Assembly: GCA_934668875.1 (NCBI GenBank)
Contig: CAKUON010000002.1
Span: 124,001-188,000, forward strand
DNA length: 64,000 bases
From: an uncultured Collinsella sp.
GTDB lineage: Bacteria; Actinomycetota; Coriobacteriia; Coriobacteriales; Coriobacteriaceae
Direction: 5' to 3'
Shown here: positions 34,042 through 42,563 of the stretch, piece by piece
How the letters are laid out: each line of letters begins with the position of its first letter
Numbering within the stretch: position 1 is the first letter of the stretch
The notes under the pieces: model-generated
The model's input: only the letters and a program-made list of their open reading frames with translations
Databases searched by the model: none
Told to the model about the DNA's origin: nothing
Program-made: the position numbers and the translations under genes

Positions 34042-36924
34042 CTAAATAAACACGTCGACGAGGATGGGCATAAGGTTGAGCAGGCCAAACACCAGCGCCA
34101 CGCCCCAGCCGAGCTTAAAGCAGCTGCGCCAGGTGCTACGGGCGAAGGTGTTATCGATCAACACCTCGACAAAATACGTCGCGACCATCACGACCAGGGC
34201 AACCACCCAACTCACCGGGTTGTCCCAAACAAAGAACATGCCCACCCACATCAAAAACAGCACGGTCTCGCACCAGTGCATAAGGGTCATCTTGGCCAGC
34301 GTGCCGCCGCTCATCTCGGTGGCGACGCCCTGGACGATCTCCTGATGCGCGTGATGCGAGTACGAAAGGTCAAACGGCGACTTGCGCAGCTTGATGGTAA
34401 GCACCGCGAGCAGCGCAAGGAAAATGGGCGCGCTGTACACGATGATGGGGGTCGACTGCCCGGTCACGGCAATGGAATCGAAGCTGTCGGTGGCAAGGTA
34501 CAGACCCACGCTCATCAGCAGAACGGCGGGCTCGTAGCTCATGACCTGCAGCAGCTCGCGGTCGGCGCCGACCTGGGCAAACGGGCTTTGCGTCGAGGCG
34601 GACGCCAACACCACAAAGATCGCAGCGAGCGTCACCATAAAAGCGCACAGCAGCGTGTTGGAGCCCGACACAAAGATGCCGCCGCCCACGACGGTAAAGA
34701 TGAGCGCGCACGCCATGTAGGTATCGTCCATGGTGTTTACGCTGGCGGGGGCTTTGCGCAGCAGCTTGGCAACGTCGTAGAAGGGCTGCAGCAAGCGCGG
34801 GCCCACGCGGCCCTGCATGCGAGCCGAAAGCTTACGGTCAAGACCGTCGATCAGGCCGCCCACAAGCGGCGCCAGCAGGGCAAACACCACGGTGCCAATA
34901 AAGATGCCCACGACGCCCGAACCTTCGAAATACTTGCCGCGCAGCACCGAGGGCGCACTCATGGCAAGCCGCTCGGGCCCAATCCACGCGCAACACAGCA
35001 GCGCGAACAGGATAATGCTGCAGCACACGACGCTACCCACGGGGCCGATACGCTTCTCGCCAAGGGCGTCCTCCGAGTACCAATTGCGCTTTTCGGCCTT
35101 TACCTCGCGTCCCATCGAGCCGCGGAAATGGCGATATTTGTCGGTTCCCACACCCGAAAGATATACGTTTACGTGCGGCTTGTTGCTCACGCGGAATGAA
35201 GTCAGCAGCACCACGGCGATAAAAGCCACGATAACCACCATCAGATACATGGCGTCCTTGCCAATAACGTACGGCACGCGGCCAAACACCATGGCCAAGT
35301 AAGGCGACACCAGACCGCTCGAGATAATCGGGAACGCCACGCAGCACAGAATCAGCAGCGCGGCGATGGTGTTGAGCGCCATCCATTCGGTCTTATGGAC
35401 ATTGACCTCGACGTTTTGGGCCGTGGGGTCGACGCCCGAAAGCTTGGCGAGCCACTTACCCCAGAAGAAGAACGTCGCGGCCGAGCCAAAGGCAAGCACC
35501 ATGATCATGAGCACGTTGCCGGTCTGCGCGAACGCCACCAGGGCGCCCCACTTGGACACGAGCATGCCAAACGGCGCCACGAACATGCCCATGATGCCCA
35601 GCATCATCAGACGCGTCAGGTGCGGCATGCGGCTGAACATACCGTCCATGTCCTCGATATTGCGGCTGCCGATATGATGTTCGGCGGTGCCCACGCACAG
35701 GAACAGCAGCGACTTGGCCACCGTATGGAACAGGATTAGGAAGATGGCCGCCCACACGGCCTCGGGCGCACCGACACCCAAGCAGGCACTGATGAGGCCC
35801 AGGTTGGAAATGGTGGAGTACGCAAGCACGCGTTTGGCGTTGCTCTGCGAGATGGCCATGAGGGCAGCGAGCAAAAACGTGATGGCACCCACACTCGTGA
35901 CCATAAAACCAGTCACGGGATAGATGGCATAGAGCGGGCTCAGCTTGACCATCAGGAACACGCCGGCCTTGACCATGGTGGACGAGTGCAGCAGGGCGCT
36001 CGTGGGCGTGGGGGCAACCATGGCACCCAACAGCCAAGTGTGGAACGGCATCTGCGCGGCCTTGGTGAGCGCGGCGAGCGACAGCAGGACGACCGGCATC
36101 ACCAGCAGCGCGGACTGCGCGGTTCCGGCGCCGGATAGCTCGATCATGCCCGAGATGGTCAGCGGCATGCCGTTAACGTGCAGGTACATGAGTCCGGCCA
36201 AAAACGCGATGCCGCCCAGCATGTTGAGGATGATCTGGGTGAAAGCGTTTTTAATGGCCTCGGGCGTGCGCGTGTAGCCAATCATGAGGAACGAACACAC
36301 GGTGGTGATTTCCCAGCCGCAGAACAGCCACTCAAGGTTGTCGCTCGTCACGATGACGAACATGGCCGAGAGGAACAGGAACATAAGCGCCAGGAACTGC
36401 GGGCGTCGGTCGGGCGCCGCCTGCCCGCGCAGCGCTGCCTCGTGCTCGTCGTGGGCCTGGAAGTCCTTCATGTAGCCCAGGGCGTACACGCAGATAAGGC
36501 TGCCGACAATGCCGACGGCAAGCACCATGATCACACTCATGTAATCCAGGTAGAGCGGCGTGGCGGTGACAACCTCGGCCGCGGGCAGCGTCATGGCAGC
36601 GAAGGCAACCGAACCCACCAGCTGCACCACGCCGAGCACCGTGGTGAGCGTGCTCTTATATTTACGCGCGTTGTACAGGATGATGGCGCACAGGATGACA
36701 TCGATGACGGAGCTGATGATCGAGAGCACGTGAGAGGCGCCCGGCGCGACCTCAAAGCTCTGCGGACCCGTGCCAAAAAACATGACGGCGACTACAACTG
36801 TCACCGCCATAATAATGCCGGAGCCTACAAGCCCTACCGCATCGCGGGCGCGGTCACCGCGCGCGAGCAGCATGCCCAGCGCCGGTACCAGCGGAAACAG
36901 GGTAAGGAAATACAGTAGCGTCAT
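34042..36924 (-). CDS. Fused Ech hydrogenase membrane subunits EchA-EchB
   Basis: 960 residues, equal to EchA plus EchB. Residues ~1-620 are the NuoL/MrpA-like antiporter unit, with GYMKDF, the helix containing LEWLFCGWEITTVCSF, and KAAQMPFHTWLLGAM carrying the conserved Lys and His. Residues ~670-960 are the NuoH/HycD-like unit, with MQGRVGPRLLQPFYDV, ADRELLQVMSYEPA and the closing helices. The junction (~600-665) is a hydrophilic loop and one helix. In known Ech operons these are two genes. The fused protein forms the ion-pumping arm. First gene of the operon, with GGGGGAGTG before the ATG. Confidence 0.85.
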   Translation of the reverse strand: MTLLYFLTLFPLVPALGMLLARGDRARDAVGLVGSGIIMAVTVVVAVMFFGTGPQSFEVAPGASHVLSIISSVIDVILCAIILYNARKYKSTLTTVLGVVQLVGSVAFAAMTLPAAEVVTATPLYLDYMSVIMVLAVGIVGSLICVYALGYMKDFQAHDEHEAALRGQAAPDRRPQFLALMFLFLSAMFVIVTSDNLEWLFCGWEITTVCSFLMIGYTRTPEAIKNAFTQIILNMLGGIAFLAGLMYLHVNGMPLTISGMIELSGAGTAQSALLVMPVVLLSLAALTKAAQMPFHTWLLGAMVAPTPTSALLHSSTMVKAGVFLMVKLSPLYAIYPVTGFMVTSVGAITFLLAALMAISQSNAKRVLAYSTISNLGLISACLGVGAPEAVWAAIFLILFHTVAKSLLFLCVGTAEHHIGSRNIEDMDGMFSRMPHLTRLMMLGIMGMFVAPFGMLVSKWGALVAFAQTGNVLMIMVLAFGSAATFFFWGKWLAKLSGVDPTAQNVEVNVHKTEWMALNTIAALLILCCVAFPIISSGLVSPYLAMVFGRVPYVIGKDAMYLMVVIVAFIAVVLLTSFRVSNKPHVNVYLSGVGTDKYRHFRGSMGREVKAEKRNWYSEDALGEKRIGPVGSVVCCSIILFALLCCAWIGPERLAMSAPSVLRGKYFEGSGVVGIFIGTVVFALLAPLVGGLIDGLDRKLSARMQGRVGPRLLQPFYDVAKLLRKAPASVNTMDDTYMACALIFTVVGGGIFVSGSNTLLCAFMVTLAAIFVVLASASTQSPFAQVGADRELLQVMSYEPAVLLMSVGLYLATDSFDSIAVTGQSTPIIVYSAPIFLALLAVLTIKLRKSPFDLSYSHHAHQEIVQGVATEMSGGTLAKMTLMHWCETVLFLMWVGMFFVWDNPVSWVVALVVMVATYFVEVLIDNTFARSTWRSCFKLGWGVALVFGLLNLMPILVDVFI

Positions 36925-37181
36925 ACCATCACTCCCCCATGCAAAAACGCTGCAATTGTTTAACGTTATAGCTCAGTTGAGGAGTAGCGGCGGCGGGTTT
37001 TCGGTCAACTGGGGAGTTTTAGGCGTACGGGGTAAGGAGTCTGTCCGCTTTGGAGCAGAGAGGCGACGCTCCCCCTATCGCGGCGGCGGGCGCACGGGCC
37101 ACTGCGCGCGGTTTATTAACCACTTTGGAGGATGTTCCAGTAGGCTCACGACGGTCCAAAAAATTGGCGCGGCAAGAAAAA

Positions 37182-37199
37182 TGCGCCCCTGTGGGCGCA
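37182..37199 (-). terminator. Terminator of the HTH gene
   Basis: TGCGCCC-loop-GGGCGCA followed on the minus strand by TTTTTCTTG, 13 bases after the stop codon of the HTH gene. Confidence 0.7.
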
Positions 37200-37211
37200 C
37201 CATCCCGTTCG

Positions 37212-37616
37212 CTATTCCGCCTTTTTAACGCGCGGCTTGCGACCGCGCGGCTTATCGACCAGCGCGGACTCACCGCTCTCGCGATACTGGCGGCACCAAG
37301 CCTTGACCGAAGACTCGCTGGGAATCTTGTGCTTGATCATGGCCTCGCGAACCGTTAAGCCATTTTCCAAGCGGTCCTTGACCACGGCGAGCTTAACTTC
37401 GTACGAATAGGTGTGATGATGCGAACCGGCGTTGAGAACGGCGTCGGCACCGCCCACGGCATACGCGCGGGCCCACTGACGAGCCGTGGCCTGGGGAATG
37501 CCAAGCTCCGCGGCGAGGGCGCGATGACCGACCCCCTCTTGGAGGATCTCGACGGCGCGCTGCCTAACCTCGGGCGCATGCGTGCGAGTCCTAGTTGCTT
37601 CCGACATACCTGCCAC
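37212..37616 (-). CDS. Orphan helix-turn-helix protein of the IS3/IS150 OrfA (InsJ) type
   Basis: 134 residues with two HTH units: RQRAVEILQEG...ATARQWARAY (~18-52) and VKLAVVKDRLENG...SSVKAWCRQY (~72-110), ending in the basic tail DKPRGRKPRVKKAE. This is the layout of the DNA-binding first ORF of IS3-family elements. No integrase-type second ORF follows; it has its own terminator and lies upstream of the ech operon. It may be an IS remnant or a domesticated DNA-binding protein. The start is either the GTG at 37616 or the ATG at 37607. Confidence 0.7.
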   Translation of the reverse strand: MAGMSEATRTRTHAPEVRQRAVEILQEGVGHRALAAELGIPQATARQWARAYAVGGADAVLNAGSHHHTYSYEVKLAVVKDRLENGLTVREAMIKHKIPSESSVKAWCRQYRESGESALVDKPRGRKPRVKKAE

Positions 37617-37952
37617 TTCTTAGCCTTAACCGTTAATCTGCTTTCTTACGTGCAAGTTAGATAGTAGCATTTTACTGTTTGCTCAAAGCAGTTAATTAAA
37701 ATAGACGCGGTGTTATCTGGGCATTTGGCACCAATTTACGACATTTCTTTATCGATTATTTACGCTGGTAGCTGACTCGCAGCTAATCGTCATTCGCTTG
37801 TCAACAAAATTGACATCTCTCTATGTCCTTTGGCATAGAGGATATAGTTATTAACCCCTCCCCCAATAATTTTGAGTGATCGGCAAGGCAGCAGACGTCC
37901 TTACTCCTCATGATTACCGCGCATTGCCATCCACCGGAGCAAAACAAAAAGG
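37617..37952. other. AT-rich gap without a recognised gene
   Basis: About 335 bases between the HTH gene and the terminator of the flavoenzyme gene. It is clearly AT-richer than its surroundings, with several small direct and inverted repeats (for example TTGACATCTCTCTATGTC, TATGCC/GGCATA). I see no credible coding on either strand. It probably holds the HTH gene promoter. Confidence 0.4.
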
Positions 37953-37981
37953 GCGGGGCCTGCTGCGCTTGCAGGCCCCGC
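37953..37981 (-). terminator. Strong terminator of the flavoenzyme gene
   Basis: A perfect 11-bp stem GCGGGGCCTGC / GCAGGCCCCGC, followed on the minus strand by CCTTTTTGTTTT. Confidence 0.85.
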
Positions 37982-38056
37982 ACCGGTTGACACCCGACGG
38001 GGCACAGCCGGGCGAGGCGGATCCGTGCTACCGCCCCGCCTAGCCGCGATGTTCAA

Positions 38057-40087
38057 CTACAGCTCGTTGGCCGCGTGATACGCCGTGCGAATGGCGCTCG
38101 CGATGTCGGCGGTGCGCTCGCCCGAGCAGTCGCCCACGCAAGTCACGGGCACCGTCACGCCGTCCAGGTCAAACGCGTTGGCCTTGGAGCCCACGGCCAT
38201 CACCACGTAATCGCAGGTAATCTTCACCGGCTCCTCGGCGCCGTCCTCGGTGGTGCGAACGGCCTCCACGCCCTCGTCGGTAATGGCGGTCAGGCGGGTC
38301 TTCACGTGCTGCTCCACGTTATGCTCGGCAAAGTCGCTCATAATCAACGGCAGAATGGTCTCGGACTCGCCTGCGGCAATCTTGTCGAGCATCTCCACGA
38401 TCGCCACCTCGCAGCCGTGCTGCAGCAGATACTCGGCAGTCTCGGTGCCCACCAGGCCACCGCCAATGACGGCGACGCGGCCCGTAAGCTCCACCTTGCC
38501 GGCCAGCACGTCCCAGCTCGAAACGACCTTCTCCGAGTCGGCGCCCGGGGCGGGGATGACCACGTCGTGCGCGCCCACGGCCACAATCGCGGCGTCGGCG
38601 GCGTTGAGGTCCTCTGCCGTGGCGGCGTGGTTGAGTTCAACCTTAACGCCCAGGCCAGGCAGAATCTTCTCGTAGTACTCGACCGAGCGCATAATCTCGT
38701 CCTTGCGCGGAGGCGCTGCCGCAAGCACAATCTGGCCGCCCAGGTGATCGCTCGCCTCGTAGACGGTCACGTCGTAGCCGCGCTTGGCCGCCACGCGCGC
38801 GGCCTCCAGGCCGGCGATGCCGCCGCCCACCACGGCAATCTTCTTGTCGCCCTCGCCCGGCTTGATGGTGATGGTCGCCTCGTCTCCGTTCTCGGCATTG
38901 AGCACGCACGAGATGTACTTGCGGTTTTGAATCGCGTCGACGCAGCCCTTGTTGCAGTTGAGGCACTCGCGGATGGGCTCACCCGTGGCGGCCTTCAGCG
39001 CAATGTCGGGGTCGCACATGAGCGAGCGACCATAGGCAATGATGTCGGCCGCGCCGTCTTCCAGAATCTTTTCGCCGGCCTCGACCGAGACCACGCGGCC
39101 GACGGTTGCCACCGGCACGGAGACCAGGGCCTTGACGCGCTCGGCCACCGGCAGCGTCCAGTTGTAGGGCATGGCGCCCATGGGAGGAATGGTGTCGCCC
39201 ATGTTGCCGGTGTGGTTGGCCTGCGCGACCTGAATCATGTTGATGCCGGCGCCCTCGAGCAGCTTGGCGAACTCGCAGGCCTCGTCGGGCTGCAGGCCGC
39301 CCTTGCCGCGCGGCGTGCCGTCGGGGTTCTCCATGATCACGGGGAGCTTGTACTCCACCATCAGCTGCGGCGCGGCCTCCTTAATGGCGGCGACAACCTC
39401 CAGCGCGTAGCGGACGCGGTTTTCGAACGAGCCGCCGTACTCGTCGGTACGCTTGTTGAGGATGGCCGAGCACAGCGAACCCACCAGACGGTCGCCGTGG
39501 ACCTCGATGGCGTCGATGCCGGCCTGCTGCGCGCGGGCGGCCGAGGCGGCGATGGCCTCCTTGATCTGGGTGAGCTGCTCGACACTCGCCTCGTTCACAA
39601 AGTGTTGCATGTCGTGGTGCAGCTTGGCGTAGGCCTGCTTGCGGATCTCGTTGGACTCGGCCATCTTGGCGGCGAAGGTCTCCTCGTCGCCGGCGGCCTT
39701 GGCCTCCTGCGCGGCTTTGGCGGCGGCCATGGAACCCATGACCATGCGGCCGACGCCGGGCACGTCGTACTCGGGGTGGAACAGCTGCAGCGCGACCTTG
39801 GCGCCGTGCTTGTGGACGGCGTCGGCCAGGGCCTTAAACGTGGGGATCTGGGCGTCGGTCGCCAGCTTGGGCGTGGGGCTCGCAGTCATGACGGGAGCGA
39901 CGTCGCCGATGACGATGTAGCTCACGCCGCCACGGGCCAGGCGCTCGTAAAAAGCCAGGCTGCGCTCGCCGATGGAACCGTCGCGCTCCTCGTAGCCGGT
40001 GGTCAGCGGCGGGAACATAATGCGATTCTTGAGCTCAAGGGGGCCAACCGTAATGGGCTGGAGCAGCTTAGTGGCAGGTGTGGTCAT
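38057..40087 (-). CDS. Old Yellow Enzyme-family Fe-S flavoenzyme (FadH/enoate reductase type)
   Basis: 676 residues. Residues ~1-370 form an FMN TIM barrel (PITVGPLELKNRIMFPPL; EVHGDRLVGSLC where the family usually has HxAHGYL). A [4Fe-4S] site follows with CLNCNKGC and a fourth Cys 12 residues on. The C-terminal half binds FAD and NAD(P)H, with the Rossmann motifs VVGGGIAGLEAARVA and VIGGGLVGTETAEYL. Relatives reduce C=C bonds of unsaturated acids, bile acids or other gut compounds; the substrate cannot be read from sequence. An insertion rich in Ala/Lys/Glu (~120-170) lies within the barrel. The second ATG (40087) is chosen for its spacing to GAGAGG. Confidence 0.85.
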   Translation of the reverse strand: MTTPATKLLQPITVGPLELKNRIMFPPLTTGYEERDGSIGERSLAFYERLARGGVSYIVIGDVAPVMTASPTPKLATDAQIPTFKALADAVHKHGAKVALQLFHPEYDVPGVGRMVMGSMAAAKAAQEAKAAGDEETFAAKMAESNEIRKQAYAKLHHDMQHFVNEASVEQLTQIKEAIAASAARAQQAGIDAIEVHGDRLVGSLCSAILNKRTDEYGGSFENRVRYALEVVAAIKEAAPQLMVEYKLPVIMENPDGTPRGKGGLQPDEACEFAKLLEGAGINMIQVAQANHTGNMGDTIPPMGAMPYNWTLPVAERVKALVSVPVATVGRVVSVEAGEKILEDGAADIIAYGRSLMCDPDIALKAATGEPIRECLNCNKGCVDAIQNRKYISCVLNAENGDEATITIKPGEGDKKIAVVGGGIAGLEAARVAAKRGYDVTVYEASDHLGGQIVLAAAPPRKDEIMRSVEYYEKILPGLGVKVELNHAATAEDLNAADAAIVAVGAHDVVIPAPGADSEKVVSSWDVLAGKVELTGRVAVIGGGLVGTETAEYLLQHGCEVAIVEMLDKIAAGESETILPLIMSDFAEHNVEQHVKTRLTAITDEGVEAVRTTEDGAEEPVKITCDYVVMAVGSKANAFDLDGVTVPVTCVGDCSGERTADIASAIRTAYHAANEL

Positions 40088-40229
40088 GGACATTCCTCTC
40101 TTATAGGCGCGGCGGCGATGGTGCCGCGTAGTTGTCTAGAGGATACGTCCCGGGGGCACGAGGCCGTAGCTGAAATCGGCGGATAGCAGCCAGCGGCAGG
40201 TGGATGGGGCGGGGCGGCCCGTCGGTTTG

Positions 40230-40445
40230 TCTCGATCTGTAACATCTACAGACCAAAACCAGTCCTACCTGTTACAGATTGAGACAAACCAAACCCGTCT
40301 GCTAGAAAATCTCAATCTATAACAACAACTCGGCAAAATCCGTCCCTCGTGTTACAGATTTAGACAAACACGACCCAACCCACCGGTATATCTCGGTCTG
40401 TAACACCTAGCCGTCCAAATCGGGTCTAGATGTTACAGATCGAGA
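40230..40445. repeat. 216-bp triple-hairpin array, family C copy 1
   Basis: Six copies of a 15-mer, TCTCRATCTRTAACA, alternate in orientation to make three 55-bp hairpins (40230-40284, 40310-40364, 40391-40445). Every loop is exactly 25 bases and the gaps between hairpins are 25 and 26 bases. In the first unit the stem extends outward by six more pairs (GGTTTG/CAAACC). Loop centres loosely share CCAAA. It lies between the flavoenzyme gene and the initiator tRNA. Confidence 0.85.
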
Positions 40446-40500
40446 TTTTGTTTGAGAGGCCGAGAATTGGACCGAAAACACGGTCCCGGAATAACAAAAA

Positions 40501-40525
40501 AGCTCGCCGGCTAGGCCGACGAGCT
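40501..40525 (-). terminator. Terminator of the initiator tRNA
   Basis: AGCTCG-T-CGGC pairs with GCCG-G-CGAGCT, followed on the minus strand by TTTTTTGTTATT, 10 bases after the tRNA CCA end. Confidence 0.85.
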
Positions 40526-40534
40526 GCAAGTTCT

Positions 40535-40611
40535 TGGTCGCGGGGGCAGGATTTGAACCTACGACCTCCGGGTTATGAGCCCGGCGAGCTACCAGACTGC
40601 TCCACCCCGCA
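40535..40611 (-). tRNA. Initiator tRNA-fMet (CAT anticodon)
   Basis: 77 bases with encoded CCA. Anticodon loop CTCATAA sits on a stem with three G-C pairs (GGG/CCC), the hallmark of initiator tRNA. The acceptor stem pairs GCGGGG with CCCCGC, and position 1 forms only a weak T-G pair with 72. The D arm AGCAGTCTGGTAGCT and the T-arm GGTTCAAATCC are standard. It stands alone with its own promoter and terminator. Confidence 0.95.
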
Positions 40612-40642
40612 ATGTCTGGGCGCTTCATGTGCGCAAGAAAGA

Positions 40643-40671
40643 ATATTACGCGGGAGTTCGGTAAACGGCAA
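40643..40671 (-). promoter_or_regulatory. Promoter of the initiator tRNA
   Basis: The minus strand has TTGCCG (-35, 40666-40671), a 17-base spacer and TAATAT (-10, 40643-40648), about 32 bases before the tRNA 5' end. Confidence 0.7.
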
Positions 40672-40764
40672 GGAAAATCTCGTAGAGCATAATTCCTTCA
40701 TATTTATATCTTTCAGCCCATGTGTCCCCGTAAACGACTCGCAGCCCAACGCCGGCGGCGCGTA

Positions 40765-40770
40765 TACAAT
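40765..40770 (+). promoter_or_regulatory. -10 box of coaX
   Basis: TACAAT (within TATACAAT) stands 36 bases before the coaX ATG. No convincing -35 is visible. Confidence 0.4.
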
Positions 40771-40806
40771 GGTGCGCGTCCTTTTACGCCAAAACCGGGA
40801 GTAGAC

Positions 40807-41580
40807 ATGCTGCTCGCTATCGATATGGGAAATACGCAGACGGCCATGGGCCTGTTTGACGGAGACGAGCTGGTGCAGTCGTGGCGCATGCCCACCGACC
40901 GCTCCTTTACCGCCGACGAGATCCACGTGCGCCTGATGGGCTTCTTTAAGATGTACGACCTCTCGCTCGACGCGGTCGACGCAATCGCCTTTGCCGGCGT
41001 GGTGCCGCAGCTCTCGCGCGAGTGGCACGCCGTTGCCGATCGCATCGCAGCAGACGCTATCGTCATCGGCCCGCAGACGACGGCCGTGACCAAGCTGCGC
41101 GCGGCGCGCCCCCAGGCCGTGGGTGCGGACCGCATCGCCAACGCCGTCGCGGCCGAGACCTTCTACGGCGCCCCGGCGATCGTGGTGGACTTTGGTACCG
41201 CGACCAATATCGACGTTATCGACGAGGACGGTTACTACATTGGCGGAGCAATCGCGCCGGGCATCCGCATCTCCATGGACGCGCTCGCCGCCCGCGCCGC
41301 CAAACTCGCCAGCGTTCCGCTTGAGGCACCCGAGCACGCCATCGGCCGCGATACCGAGGAGTGCATCAAGGTCGGCGCCGTAATGGGTGCCGCTGCCATG
41401 GCAGAGGGCCTGGTCACGCGCATGAAGCGCGAGCTGGGGCGCGAGGACGCCACCGTCATCGCCACGGGTGGCCTCGCCAGCATCGTCGCCGGTTCGACCG
41501 ACGCCTTCGACGTGGTCGACGGCCAGCTCACTATCAAGGGCATCTGCGAAATCTACCGCCGCATGCAGGAGCAAGCGTAG
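40807..41580 (+). CDS. coaX: Type III pantothenate kinase
   Basis: 257 residues, ASKHA fold. It phosphorylates pantothenate, the first step of coenzyme A synthesis. Motifs: LAIDMGNTQT (phosphate 1), GADRIANAVAA, VVDFGTATNIDVI (phosphate 2), GGAIAPGI and ATGGLAS. The ATG at 40807, with GGGAG 8 bases upstream, matches the family's usual start just before DxGNT; an upstream ATG at 40720 would add a basic non-homologous extension. Followed by two hairpin repeats. Confidence 0.93.
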   Translation: MLLAIDMGNTQTAMGLFDGDELVQSWRMPTDRSFTADEIHVRLMGFFKMYDLSLDAVDAIAFAGVVPQLSREWHAVADRIAADAIVIGPQTTAVTKLRAARPQAVGADRIANAVAAETFYGAPAIVVDFGTATNIDVIDEDGYYIGGAIAPGIRISMDALAARAAKLASVPLEAPEHAIGRDTEECIKVGAVMGAAAMAEGLVTRMKRELGREDATVIATGGLASIVAGSTDAFDVVDGQLTIKGICEIYRRMQEQA

Positions 41581-41637
41581 GCGCCGAGCCGCGGCCGGGG
41601 CATCCGGCACCGCAATCCCAGCAGACAATCGCCAGCC

Positions 41638-41763
41638 CTATTCCTCAAAACTGAATTAATTTCAATTTTGAGGAATAGAATCTTTTCGAATACGCCCTGC
41701 TCAGCGATATCGCGTCCAATTCCTATTCCTCAAAAACGAAAATTTTTCAGTTTTGAGGAATAA
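41638..41763. repeat. Pair of CTATTCCTCAAAA hairpins (family G)
   Basis: Two hairpins: 41638-41677, with CTATTCCTCAAAACTGAA pairing with the mirrored strand ending GAGGAATAG, and 41723-41763 with the same outer arms but a different inner part. Outer 13 bases are identical. The AT-rich units stand out between coaX and the leftward biotin-ligase-like gene. Confidence 0.75.
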
Positions 41764-41795
41764 GACGAACGTGGCCATCCTCTCCGCTCACGCAA

Positions 41796-41827
41796 AAGCC
41801 CTCCCCGGCGCTGGCCGAGGAGGGCTT
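41796..41827. terminator. Terminator between coaX and the biotin-ligase-like gene
   Basis: AAGCCCTCC / GGAGGGCTT, a 9-bp stem; the minus strand follows with TTTTGCG, so it mainly serves the leftward operon that ends at 41862. Confidence 0.6.
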
Positions 41828-41861
41828 CGTTGTCATCGTTGTCTTTGCGAGCGGACCCGCG

Positions 41862-42563
41862 CTACAGGCCGCAGATTCGTACGGCCTCGGGCGGAAACTC
41901 CTGCTCGCCGGCGTCAGTCTTGATGGTCGCGCGGCCCCAGATGTCCAGGCCCGCAAACACGCCGACCGCGAGCGGCAGGCCGTTGGGCGACACCGCCGCG
42001 ACCTGACGGCCCAACAGCGGCACCATATCGAAATACTCGCCCAGCACCGGAGCCAGCGGGCCGGCAGCGCCCTGCGGCGTGTTCGCGACAACCGCCCAGG
42101 CGTCCACGCGGGCGAGCAGGGCGGCGGTCAGTGCCTCAACCAGCACCTCATCGGCCATATCCACGCCAAGCTCACCCAACGCCACACGCTCGATATCCAC
42201 CGTCACCGCGGCAAACATGCCCGCGGCACCGGCACCGCCGTTGACAGCAACGCGCGCGAGCGACGTCTCAAACGCGGGCGCGCCGCACACGATATCGCTC
42301 GGCCACTGAATACCAACCTTGCCGGCAAGCCCCAGGCCCGGCGTTGCGGCCGTACCCGCGAGCGCGTCCATCATGCCCATCGCGGCCACAAACGGCAGAC
42401 CGTGGAAGGCGTGCATGTTCACATCGGGACGCACGACCAGCGAAAACGTCAGCGAAGCATCGCCCGCACTCCACGCACACCAGCCCGCGGACACGCCCTC
42501 GCGGCCCGCGTCGCGCGCGGCATCAAGCTCGGTGCCAGCGGCAACAGCATTCATCTCAATCAT
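41862..42563 (-). CDS. Biotin protein ligase-like protein lacking the GRGR motif
   Basis: 233 residues. The middle resembles the catalytic core of biotin protein ligases: SLTFSLVVRPDVNMHAFHGL, and VGIQWPSDIVC in place of the usual I-K-W-P-N-D. The C-terminal part ends in a small beta domain (FAGLDIWGRATIKTDAGE). The N-terminal biotin/ATP-binding GRGRxGR motif and the catalytic Lys context are not visible, and the usual N-terminal STNDEA region is missing. It is possibly a diverged or inactive paralogue. Its start is one base from the FolP-FolK stop codon, so it is in that operon. Confidence 0.5.
   Translation of the reverse strand: MIEMNAVAAGTELDAARDAGREGVSAGWCAWSAGDASLTFSLVVRPDVNMHAFHGLPFVAAMGMMDALAGTAATPGLGLAGKVGIQWPSDIVCGAPAFETSLARVAVNGGAGAAGMFAAVTVDIERVALGELGVDMADEVLVEALTAALLARVDAWAVVANTPQGAAGPLAPVLGEYFDMVPLLGRQVAAVSPNGLPLAVGVFAGLDIWGRATIKTDAGEQEFPPEAVRICGL

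Noticed and set aside
33454..35199. 581-codon plus-strand reading opposite the ech genes
   Set aside because: Antisense shadow; the minus strand carries intact hydrogenase subunits.
40230..40445. CRISPR array
   Set aside because: The 15-base repeats alternate in orientation, are too short, number only six, and no cas genes are nearby.
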